From assembly GCA_965365465.1 (NCBI GenBank), contig CBDUBU010000042.1:1-18843 (forward strand): DNA of 18,843 nt, in the 5' to 3' direction. Below, piece by piece: positions 6,789-14,242 of this stretch (positions are counted from its first letter, which is position 1; every line of letters begins with the position of its first letter). The position numbers and the translations under genes were made by a program. A model generated the notes under the pieces. It did not search any database, was not told the origin of the DNA, and was given only the letters and a program-made list of their open reading frames with translations. Origin of the DNA: CBDUBU01 sp965365465. Its GTDB lineage: Bacteria; Bacteroidota; Rhodothermia; Rhodothermales; DASSAV01.

Positions 6789-8267
6789 ATGAATACTGCA
6801 GAAGTATATTTAAAGCCATCGTTTGCCGATCCCATACCTGCGCCTCCTGTTGCAGAGCCTGCACTGGTGCGCGTGCCTCAAATTGAGTCGCGGCACGGTG
6901 GACCGAGACGCTGGGCAACCATTGCTACCTTCTTTCTGGCTGACCTCGCTGGGTATGCCTTCACGATTGGCTTGCTCTTCCTGGTGTTCGGATGGAGTAC
7001 TACGAACTCTGTGCTCCCTGCCATAAGTCTGCTGATCGTGGCCTACGCAATTGCTGGTCTGTACAGGGCCACGAATGTCCACCCGGCAGAAGAAATCAGA
7101 AGAGTCACCATTGTCACAATGGTCTTCTTTGCTGCCTGCATCGCTACGATGTGGGTCTCCGGGCACAATCAGTGGTCAGAACTAAAGGTCTGGCTGGCAG
7201 CGTGGATTCTCTCGTCCATTATAGTGCCTTCCATCAGGGCCTTGTCAAGGGTGATGTTCGCCCGCACATCCTGGTGGGGGTTGCCTGTAGTAGTCCTGAG
7301 TTCAGGAAACCTGGGTGCAGCAGTTATCAACACCCTGAAGCGATGGCCCGAGCTTGGTTTCAAACCAACAGCCATCCTCCAGGATGACCTGCCTTATCAT
7401 GAAATTGGGGGAGTGCCTTTGCTCGGCAATATCAAGCTCGCTCCCTATGTAGCGACCAAATATCATATCCCCTGTGCTATTATCGCAGCACCCGGACTTG
7501 AGCATAGGCAGATTGTTGACCTTCTGGGACAGTATACCAGGTTCTTCAAGCGCGTGCTTGTTATTCCGGGCATCCAGGGTTCAAGCGCCCTCTGGTCTTC
7601 AGATTCATTCGCCGGCTTGATGGGCTATGGCGTCCAGCATAGCTACTGGAGTCGCTTCGGACGTCTCGCCAAGCGCATCGTCGACGTTCTTGCTGCTTTC
7701 TTTGCACTCATTTTGCTGTCGCCGCTATTCAGCCTGCTCGCACTTCTGATTAAGATCGATTCTCCTGGCTCGGTGTTCTACAAACAGACCAGAATGGGCC
7801 TGGGCGGTCATTGTTTCAAGGTGCTGAAGTTCCGCACCATGTATCTTGAGGCAGATAAGGAACTGCACGAGATACTCCAGAAGGACCCGGTGTTACGCAG
7901 GGAATACGAGGTGTATCGCAAATTACAAAATGACCCCAGGGTTACCCGTATGGGAAGAATGCTCAGACGCTTCAGCCTTGATGAACTGCCTCAAATCTGG
8001 AACGTACTGGTAGGAGACATGAGCCTGGTTGGTCCTCGCGCGTACATGACCAGTGAAATCAGCCATATGGAGGGTCTCGAACGCATTATCCTGCAAAACC
8101 GGCCTGGCATCACCGGACTCTGGCAGGTTTCCGGACGGAATATGCTCAGTTTTGAAGAACGCGTGGACGTAGACGTACACTACGTACATCACTGGACGCC
8201 CTGGCTTGATCTTTACATCCTCGCACGAACCATCCCTGTCGTTCTGACGGGTGAAGGGGCAAGCTGA
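6789..8267 (+). CDS. wbaP: Undecaprenyl-phosphate sugar phosphotransferase, WbaP-type initiating enzyme
   Basis: This 492-residue polyprenol-phosphate hexose-1-phosphate transferase transfers a sugar phosphate, typically galactose-1-P or glucose-1-P, from UDP-sugar to undecaprenyl phosphate and so starts repeat-unit synthesis in the inner membrane. Hydrophobic helices lie at about 43-68, 74-92, 107-123 and 134-152. A nucleotide-binding-like domain follows (LPVVVLSSGNLGAAVINTL). The catalytic bacterial sugar transferase domain starts with the helix at about 297-322. It contains KFRTM (347-351), DELPQIWNVL (398-407), GPRAY (415-419) and RPGITGLWQVSGR (438-450). The size matches full-length WbaP rather than the short PglC form. 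The ATG at 6789, one base after the previous stop, is preferred over an in-frame TTG at 6762 inside that gene. The exact sugar cannot be told from sequence. Confidence 0.95.
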   Translation: MNTAEVYLKPSFADPIPAPPVAEPALVRVPQIESRHGGPRRWATIATFFLADLAGYAFTIGLLFLVFGWSTTNSVLPAISLLIVAYAIAGLYRATNVHPAEEIRRVTIVTMVFFAACIATMWVSGHNQWSELKVWLAAWILSSIIVPSIRALSRVMFARTSWWGLPVVVLSSGNLGAAVINTLKRWPELGFKPTAILQDDLPYHEIGGVPLLGNIKLAPYVATKYHIPCAIIAAPGLEHRQIVDLLGQYTRFFKRVLVIPGIQGSSALWSSDSFAGLMGYGVQHSYWSRFGRLAKRIVDVLAAFFALILLSPLFSLLALLIKIDSPGSVFYKQTRMGLGGHCFKVLKFRTMYLEADKELHEILQKDPVLRREYEVYRKLQNDPRVTRMGRMLRRFSLDELPQIWNVLVGDMSLVGPRAYMTSEISHMEGLERIILQNRPGITGLWQVSGRNMLSFEERVDVDVHYVHHWTPWLDLYILARTIPVVLTGEGAS

Positions 8268-8371
8268 AACTGCATATAATAGCTTAAACCGCTCGGGACA
8301 CTTCATAAAAGTCAGCGAAATATTAAGGACAGACATCACACAGATAAGTATCGGATGTTCACTGAACAACT
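8268..8371 (+). promoter_or_regulatory. Gap before the Wzc-like gene with a TATAAT element
   Basis: This 104-base gap includes an exact TATAAT at 8275-8280, which could be a -10 element for the Wzc-like gene and those behind it. No good -35 hexamer stands at the right distance. The gene that follows has no clear ribosome binding site. An internal promoter is therefore only a possibility. Confidence 0.25.
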
Positions 8372-10720
8372 ATGAGTAATCATCCAAGCAAGTATAAGCA
8401 CATCACCTTGATTGCGCCAAGACGGGTGCCTGGCGGCAATACCAACCCTAATCCTTCTTTTGCCCCCGGCAGCGGCGGCGAAGATCCGGGGATCAATTTC
8501 GGAGAGATCTGGAAAACGATCCAGCAGGGCAAGTGGATTATTCTCGGTACGTGCGTCCTGATTACGGCAGCCATTGCTGCTTATACTCTGGTCGTTCCGC
8601 CGACGTACGAAGCCAGCAGCGTTGTGGCTGTTGATACACGCGGAGGCTTCTTGCCGGGTGTTGAGGCGCCGGTAGAAGGCCGATCCGTCACGACGGAAAT
8701 GGGCGTGCTGAGCCGTTCGAGTGAGCTTGCGTTGCGTGTTGCCACAAAAATGGAAGAAACGGCAGCCGCGCTTGGAAGCAAGGAGCACTTTCCAATTCTT
8801 CAAGCAGAAGAAGGCGAAGCGCCTCCTACTACGGTTGAAGTGGCAGGGCTGGTTGCACAGAACATGAAGTTTATCCCCTCGTCTACCGAAAGCATGGTTA
8901 TCATCACGGCAGCAAGTTCCTCTCCGGAAGAAGCTGCCCGCATTGCCAACCTGTACGCAGAGGAGTACAAGACTTTCAGCCAGGAGAACAGCCGGGCGAG
9001 CATTGTCGCAGCGCGCACGTTCCTGGAACAGCAAGTTGCGCAGATGCAGCGTGAGCTGGGATCTCTGGAGAATCAGTGGGAATCCTATGCGCAAAATCGC
9101 CAGTTTGCCGTGCAAGGACAAGGAGGTGAGCGCCTAGTCGCAGAATACACAGACCTGGTGGCGCAACGTGACGAGAAGGTGTACCAGCTACAGATTGCAC
9201 AGAATGAGAAAAAACTCTTCGAGGGTGAACTCTCGCGTATACGACCCGACCTGGTAAATAAAGTCGCCTCCGGTCTTCAACTGGAAATCGAGGAGATAGA
9301 AAAGAAGATCGTTGACCTATCGCTTCAGGCCGAACCGTATTACAAAGTCAATCCTTCCCTCCGGGGCAACGAAGCGCAAGCAGGAGATGAAACCCTCAAG
9401 GGGATTATTGCTGAGATAAAACATTGGAAAAATCGCCAGGACCAACTGACGAAACGCCTTACCGATCAGACTCTGAGCAGCGGGGCTGCGAGGCCGGGCG
9501 GCGAACTTGAATTGGCTGCCTCACTAACGAACAACATCAACGAAGCCCGCTTGAATATAAGCCGTTTGCAGTATGAGATTGATCGACTTGAAGAGCGTAT
9601 TGGTTCGTTCAACGGGCGTATCGGCACTCTTCCCCGGCAAACCATTGAGGTGGCGCAGCTGGAAAGAAAGCAGGCTATCGTTGAGGAATTTCTCAAGACC
9701 TATCAGACGGAGTTGCAGAAACACCTGGTTGCAGAGCAGTCCGATTTGGGGTATGTGAGCATCGTGCGCCCGGCTTTCGTTCCTATCGCTCCCGTACGCC
9801 CGGATTTGAAGAAGAACCTGATGCTCGCCCTGCTGGTGGGCTTGATGCTGGGAACCGGCCTGGCATTTGTACGAGGCGCTCTGCGCCAGCGTCTTGAAAA
9901 ACCGGAAGATCTTCAAGCCCTGGGTTATAGTCTGGTTGGCGTCATCCCGCCAATGGATCGGGAGATAAAAAGCGCCTTCCAGGGGAAGAGCGAGGTTGAA
10001 GTAGACGGCAAATTGCTCAGTACGCAACTGGTGACCATGCTTAATCCCTGGTCCACGATTTCAGAGAATTACCGTCTGGTCCGCACCAATCTGCAACATG
10101 GCAAATTCGAGAAGCCGCCGCAGATGTTGCTGGTTACCAGTCCCGAGCCTTCGGACGGAAAAACGGTTAATGCTGTCAACGTTGCAATCACCATGGCGCA
10201 GAGCGGCTCCAGAACGCTCCTGATCGATGCCGATGTGCGCCGCCCTAACGCGCATAAAATGCTGGGCGTGAAAAAGAGTCCCGGACTCGCAGAATTGCTC
10301 GAAGGTTCAGGTGATGGAATGCCTTACTTCGACAGTTTTACGACGAACGTTCAGGGCCTGTATTTCATTCCTGCCGGCTCTACGTCCACACCTCCTCCTG
10401 AATTGTTTGGGCTGCCGAGGATGGGCGCGCTGCTCGCAGAGGCCCGGGAGATGTTTGATGCCATTGTCATCGACTCGCCGCCGGTGCTCGCAGCCACAGA
10501 TGCGTTGCTTCTTGCAACGATGTGTGACGCAACCGTTGTGGTCGTATCTGCTAATCGAACCGAACCACGAGCCTTGAATGCAGTCCGCGCCATGCTGGAT
10601 AGCGTCGGAGTACGCATCGCTGGAACCATTATGAACCGGTTTGATAGCACGCAGGCGGGCAACGATAGATATGGCTATGGTTACGGCTATGGCTATAAGT
10701 ACGACTACACGAAGTCCTGA
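8372..10720 (+). CDS. wzc: Wzc-like polysaccharide co-polymerase with BY-kinase domain
   Basis: This 782-residue inner-membrane protein would regulate chain length and export by cycles of tyrosine autophosphorylation. The Wzz domain begins after a cytoplasmic N-terminus. Transmembrane helix 1 lies at about 55-76 and helix 2 at about 482-502, preceded by the proline-rich RPAFVPIAPVRPD. The periplasmic part between them is helical, with coiled-coil stretches at about 215-320 and 385-450. The cytoplasmic kinase has Walker A TSPEPSDGKT (589-598), Walker A' LLIDADVRRP (616-625) and Walker B AIVIDSPP (697-704). Walker A carries Ser-Asp before the Gly-Lys-Thr where Gly-Glu is more common. The last 16 residues hold seven tyrosines at every second position (767-779), the expected autophosphorylation cluster. 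Kinase and co-polymerase are fused in one chain, as in Proteobacteria and Bacteroidota. The cognate phosphatase is not seen nearby. Confidence 0.94.
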   Translation: MSNHPSKYKHITLIAPRRVPGGNTNPNPSFAPGSGGEDPGINFGEIWKTIQQGKWIILGTCVLITAAIAAYTLVVPPTYEASSVVAVDTRGGFLPGVEAPVEGRSVTTEMGVLSRSSELALRVATKMEETAAALGSKEHFPILQAEEGEAPPTTVEVAGLVAQNMKFIPSSTESMVIITAASSSPEEAARIANLYAEEYKTFSQENSRASIVAARTFLEQQVAQMQRELGSLENQWESYAQNRQFAVQGQGGERLVAEYTDLVAQRDEKVYQLQIAQNEKKLFEGELSRIRPDLVNKVASGLQLEIEEIEKKIVDLSLQAEPYYKVNPSLRGNEAQAGDETLKGIIAEIKHWKNRQDQLTKRLTDQTLSSGAARPGGELELAASLTNNINEARLNISRLQYEIDRLEERIGSFNGRIGTLPRQTIEVAQLERKQAIVEEFLKTYQTELQKHLVAEQSDLGYVSIVRPAFVPIAPVRPDLKKNLMLALLVGLMLGTGLAFVRGALRQRLEKPEDLQALGYSLVGVIPPMDREIKSAFQGKSEVEVDGKLLSTQLVTMLNPWSTISENYRLVRTNLQHGKFEKPPQMLLVTSPEPSDGKTVNAVNVAITMAQSGSRTLLIDADVRRPNAHKMLGVKKSPGLAELLEGSGDGMPYFDSFTTNVQGLYFIPAGSTSTPPPELFGLPRMGALLAEAREMFDAIVIDSPPVLAATDALLLATMCDATVVVVSANRTEPRALNAVRAMLDSVGVRIAGTIMNRFDSTQAGNDRYGYGYGYGYKYDYTKS
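10670..10696 (+). repeat. Short in-frame TAYGGY repeat coding the Tyr-Gly tail
   Basis: Four and a half units of the hexamer TAYGGY encode YGYGYGYGY near the end of the Wzc-like kinase. Units are multiples of three, so slippage would change the number of tyrosines without shifting the frame. The third codon bases vary between units, which lowers the slippage rate. Confidence 0.6.
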
Positions 10721-10806
10721 ACTATCTGTCAACCTGTCCTTACACATTAAGATACAGGGCATAGCCATCCATGCCTTTTACGGTGGCAGGACCACCAGAG
10801 GCATAG

Positions 10807-11331
10807 ATGCTTGTTCCTACTCTCTACCTGGTTATGCGTCAACGACTTGTTTTTTCACGGCTGTCTGTTATCGTTGCTGTCTTTGCATTTTCCCTCACAC
10901 TCTCCACTGCCTCCCATGCACAGACTTCGGCGCAAGTGCATCAATTCGTGCGCCCCGGTTATCCGGCAATCTCTCTTTATGTGCTTGGCAGCGCAGGGCA
11001 GCCCGGCATATGGCAGGTAGAACAGGGTATAGACTTCATCGAGTTGCTTACACTCCTGAATGTAGCCAGCAGAGGCGGCGGCTCACCAGAGGTGGAAACG
11101 ACGATATTGCTGCATCTTTATCGCAGGCAGGGAGGCGCCCGCGAGCTCATCTACGATGCCACTCTTGATGAAACGTTGACGGTGCGTGAGGCATTGCCCA
11201 CCGTAGTTGACGGCGACATACTGGTGGTTGAGCCTGAAGCAAGACGGAAGTTTTCTATCCGGACGATCACCTCTGCAATCGGAGCTGCGTCTTCCGTCCT
11301 GTTGCTCATTCTCCGCATTGCCAAGCTGTAA
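10807..11331 (+). CDS. Small SLBB-domain secreted protein, Wza-like export fragment family
   Basis: This 174-residue protein is predicted to be periplasmic and to take part in polysaccharide export. Residues 1-39 form a signal peptide with Arg11, Arg13 and Arg18, a hydrophobic core (LSVIVAVFAFSLTL) and an SHA cleavage site before QTSA. Residues 56-142 resemble a single SLBB (soluble ligand-binding beta-grasp) domain: LYVLGSAGQPGIWQVEQGIDFIELLTLLN, ending in VVDGDILVVEP. A hydrophobic helix at about 154-170 closes the protein. Typical Wza proteins carry a polysaccharide-export domain before two SLBB repeats, and that domain is missing here. AGAGG at 10797-10801 lies five bases before the ATG at 10807 and supports this start over the ATG at 10834. 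Position directly behind the Wzc-like gene suggests a partner role. The SLBB call is by eye and moderate. Confidence 0.75.
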   Translation: MLVPTLYLVMRQRLVFSRLSVIVAVFAFSLTLSTASHAQTSAQVHQFVRPGYPAISLYVLGSAGQPGIWQVEQGIDFIELLTLLNVASRGGGSPEVETTILLHLYRRQGGARELIYDATLDETLTVREALPTVVDGDILVVEPEARRKFSIRTITSAIGAASSVLLLILRIAKL

Positions 11332-11387
11332 ACTGGATACTCCGGGCATCCAGTGACTCCCTCTGTATACACTAACCATAATATCCC

Positions 11388-13172
11388 GTGCGGAATCAGT
11401 ATTTATTCAAAAGCCTTCAGAAGTATAAGCGGCTGATAGCGACTATGGTTTTTCTGTCGCTGTCAGCGGCAGTATTTGAAGGCTTCAGCATAGGGATGCT
11501 CATCCCCTTTCTACAGACACTCACGCCCGGTTCCTCTAACACCCTGCAAACAGGATGGCCTTTCATTGACCAGTACGTGCTTGGCGTCGGAGCATCGCAG
11601 ATCTCACGGCTGTATCGCATCTGCGGCTTGATTCTCCTGGGCACCTGGCTACGCTCGGTGTTGAGCTACCTCGCCTCCGCGCTCGGAATGAAGGCCAGGG
11701 CGCTGGTTATTGAAGACCTGCGTATGCAGATCGTAGATCAACTGCAGGCTGTTTCGCTTTCCTTCTTCTCGAAGAAACGCTCCGGTGAAATCATAAACAG
11801 CCTTACGAACGAACTCGGTCGGGTAAGCGCTGCTTTCGGGGTGCAGGTCACGACAATAACCCTCAGCTTCCTCCTGGCCGTTTACATTGCGCTTATGTTC
11901 CTCATCTCCTGGGAATTGTCCCTGATGATTGTCGTCTCCTTCGGGCTTCTGTCGGTTGGGCTGACACGTTTGCTCAAACGTATCCGGGGCAGCGGTCAAA
12001 GGGTCACAAATTCCAGCGCGCATTTCGTATCTCTGGCAGGAGAATTCATCGGCGGGATGCGTACAGTCATTGCGTTCAACACGCAGCAATTCGAGCGGGA
12101 GCGTATGCAACGCGCAGCCAATAAGATAGCGCGTGCGATCATTATGAACAGCAGGCTCACGCTGATGGTGCAGCCGCTCTCCCAGGCCGTCGTCGGCACG
12201 GTGCTGATCGTCGTGATTGTTATGGCAACACAATTCTTCGTTCTTCCCGGCAAACTGGACCTTGCGCTGCTGCTCGCGTTTCTGTTTGCACTGCTTCGGC
12301 TTATGCCGCTCGTGCATCAGGTGAACGGTCAGCGCGGACAATGGGCAAGCACACGTGCATCTCTGACAAACATCGAGGAAATTCTTAGCACAGAGGGCAA
12401 GCCTTACCTGATCGACGGAAGCCGGAGCAATGTGGTGTTCCGTAATGAAATTGTGTTCGACAATGTCTCCTTCGGCTACGAGCCGGATGAATTGGTCCTG
12501 CAAAACATTGATCTTCGTCTCCCCCGTGGGAAAACGACGGCCATTGTTGGAGCTTCCGGCGCCGGAAAGTCTACGCTGGTTGATCTGATCCCCCGCTTCT
12601 ATGATCCGACTTCAGGACGCATTCTGATAGATGGAGTTGACCTGCGCGACCTCCGGGTCGCAGAGTTGAGAAAGAAAATCGCTGTCGTAAGTCAGGAAAC
12701 TTTCATTTTTAACGACACCGTAGCAGCCAACATAGCATACGGAACACCGGGTGTGAGCTTTGATCAGATCCGAGACGCTGCGGAAAAGGCCAACGCCCTG
12801 CAGTTTGTTGAAAGCATGACGGAAGGGTTTGAAACGGTTCTTGGCGATCGCGGCGTGCGTTTATCAGGCGGGCAAAGACAGCGAATAGCTATCGCTCGCG
12901 CTATTTTGAGAGATCCTGAGATCTTGATTCTCGATGAGGCTACCAGTGCGCTCGACAGCGTTTCTGAAAAACTCGTTCAGCAATCGTTGGAGAACCTTCG
13001 GCGGGGCCGAACAGCTATTGTCATTGCACATCGCCTTTCGACCGTTGAGAATGCTGACTGGGTGGTTGTGCTGGAAGACGGAATGATTGCAGAGCAGGGC
13101 ACCTATGAGGACCTCCTTTCCAGGAAAGGACAACTCTGGGAGTACCACGCCATTCAGTTCCAACTGGCGTAA
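11388..13172 (+). CDS. ABC exporter, MsbA/lipid-linked glycan type (fused TMD-NBD)
   Basis: This 594-residue half-transporter would form a homodimer in the inner membrane and export a lipid-linked or hydrophobic substrate using ATP. Residues 1-320 hold about six transmembrane helices, with the clearest near 17-42, 78-100, 157-195 and 265-305. The coupling segment AHFVSLAGEFIGGMRTVIAFN (211-231) is typical of this family. The nucleotide-binding domain has Walker A GASGAGKST (388-396), Q-loop Gln436, signature LSGGQ (492-496), Walker B ILILDE (512-517) and switch His548. All residues for ATP hydrolysis are intact. The start is GTG at 11388, and the first ATG would remove part of helix 1. It sits inside the polysaccharide cluster where a flippase is expected, so a lipid-linked oligosaccharide is a plausible substrate. 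Lipid A or another lipid is the alternative. Confidence 0.92.
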   Translation: MRNQYLFKSLQKYKRLIATMVFLSLSAAVFEGFSIGMLIPFLQTLTPGSSNTLQTGWPFIDQYVLGVGASQISRLYRICGLILLGTWLRSVLSYLASALGMKARALVIEDLRMQIVDQLQAVSLSFFSKKRSGEIINSLTNELGRVSAAFGVQVTTITLSFLLAVYIALMFLISWELSLMIVVSFGLLSVGLTRLLKRIRGSGQRVTNSSAHFVSLAGEFIGGMRTVIAFNTQQFERERMQRAANKIARAIIMNSRLTLMVQPLSQAVVGTVLIVVIVMATQFFVLPGKLDLALLLAFLFALLRLMPLVHQVNGQRGQWASTRASLTNIEEILSTEGKPYLIDGSRSNVVFRNEIVFDNVSFGYEPDELVLQNIDLRLPRGKTTAIVGASGAGKSTLVDLIPRFYDPTSGRILIDGVDLRDLRVAELRKKIAVVSQETFIFNDTVAANIAYGTPGVSFDQIRDAAEKANALQFVESMTEGFETVLGDRGVRLSGGQRQRIAIARAILRDPEILILDEATSALDSVSEKLVQQSLENLRRGRTAIVIAHRLSTVENADWVVVLEDGMIAEQGTYEDLLSRKGQLWEYHAIQFQLA

Positions 13173-13219
13173 GTCCTGTATGCAGACGATAACGCCCGTA
13201 AAGACCAAGCAGTTGTAAC

Positions 13220-14242
13220 ATGGCCAAGGTTTTCCTTCTCTCAGCAGCGCCCGAAAATGACGAAGCCTATCCCTACTATGCCCGCCATGACCTCGAAAGG
13301 CTTCATACGAGCGCTGAAAAGGATATCTTCCGGAAGCATTCCATTACAAACGATCCTGAAGAAGCTGACCTGATTATTTTTGTTGAACGCGCACATGCGA
13401 CAGGCCGCTACCTGGAAGACGTAAGGCGCCACCCACTTGTGAAAAAGCACCGTGAAAAGTGCTTTGTTTGCAATTCACGGTATTTCGGTGTTCCTTTTCT
13501 ACCAGGCGTGTATGGCTGCGTCCGCCGCACAGACCACCTTTTCCCCGAGCGGCTCCGATCCGGCGCATACTTGGAGGTCATCGGAAAAGATCATCTGACG
13601 TTTGAGCCGGAAACCCCGGATCAGCCTTATTTGTACTCGTTCATCGGCTCTGTCAAAACATGGCCGCAGGTGCGAGCAAAACTTGCTGAACTCAGCCACC
13701 CAAGAGGGTTCTTTCTGGATACATCCGTTGAACGCGAAAAGCTCGAAGCAGATGGAAATCCGGAAGACAACATCGATTACACAGGCCGGTATATCAAGAT
13801 CTCTAAACAGAGCAAGTTCGTTCTCTGTCCCAGAGGCGACGCCGTGTCGAGTATGCGTCTGTTTGAAAGCATGAAAATGGGACGCGCTCCTGTGATAATT
13901 GCAGATGAATGGGTTTATCCCGAAGGGCCTGACTGGGCCGCGTTTAGCGTACATATTGCCGAAAAAGACATTCAATCTATTCCGCGCGTTTTAGAGGAAA
14001 AAGAGGATTTAGCGCAGGAAATGGGCCTTCTCGCACGCAAGGCATGGGAGGACTGGTTTTCTGAAGAAGCTTCCTTTCACCGCGTTGTAGAATGGTGCCT
14101 GGACATTAAGGCCCACAGGAGAATCCCGGAATCAATCATGCGGTATCCTGTTAGCGCAAGCTTGCTCACTCCTTTTCATCTGCGACGCTACCTCGGCACA
14201 CGGGCCAGGCTATTTCAAGAAAAGAAGAGGATCATTTTGTAA
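13220..14242 (+). CDS. Exostosin-like glycosyltransferase (GT47)
   Basis: This 340-residue protein is predicted to be a glycosyltransferase of the exostosin/GT47 type. The recognisable part is the C-terminal half: YSFIGSV (139-145), then SKFVLCPRGDAVSSMRLFES (198-217), continuing to MGRAPVIIADEWVYPEG (220-236). The CPRG and the RLFE residues followed by GxxPVIIAD are the family's donor-binding landmarks. The N-terminal half (MAKVFLLSAAPENDEAYPYY, then EEADLIIFVERAHATG) fits the first Rossmann-like domain. It has no signal peptide or membrane anchor, unlike eukaryotic exostosins, so it should act in the cytoplasm. No good ribosome binding site is seen before the ATG at 13220. Its TAA overlaps the ATG of the GT2 gene by one base, indicating coupled translation. 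The sugar transferred is unknown. Confidence 0.85.
   Translation: MAKVFLLSAAPENDEAYPYYARHDLERLHTSAEKDIFRKHSITNDPEEADLIIFVERAHATGRYLEDVRRHPLVKKHREKCFVCNSRYFGVPFLPGVYGCVRRTDHLFPERLRSGAYLEVIGKDHLTFEPETPDQPYLYSFIGSVKTWPQVRAKLAELSHPRGFFLDTSVEREKLEADGNPEDNIDYTGRYIKISKQSKFVLCPRGDAVSSMRLFESMKMGRAPVIIADEWVYPEGPDWAAFSVHIAEKDIQSIPRVLEEKEDLAQEMGLLARKAWEDWFSEEASFHRVVEWCLDIKAHRRIPESIMRYPVSASLLTPFHLRRYLGTRARLFQEKKRIIL

Noticed and set aside
8336..9121. Long minus-strand open frame of 261 codons opposite the Wzc-like gene
   Set aside because: It is antisense to a clearly coding Wzz domain and has a composition typical of a shadow frame, rich in Arg, His and Cys.
11649..12503. Minus-strand open frame of 284 codons opposite the ABC exporter
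   Set aside because: Antisense to conserved transmembrane and nucleotide-binding coding sequence, with no domain of its own.
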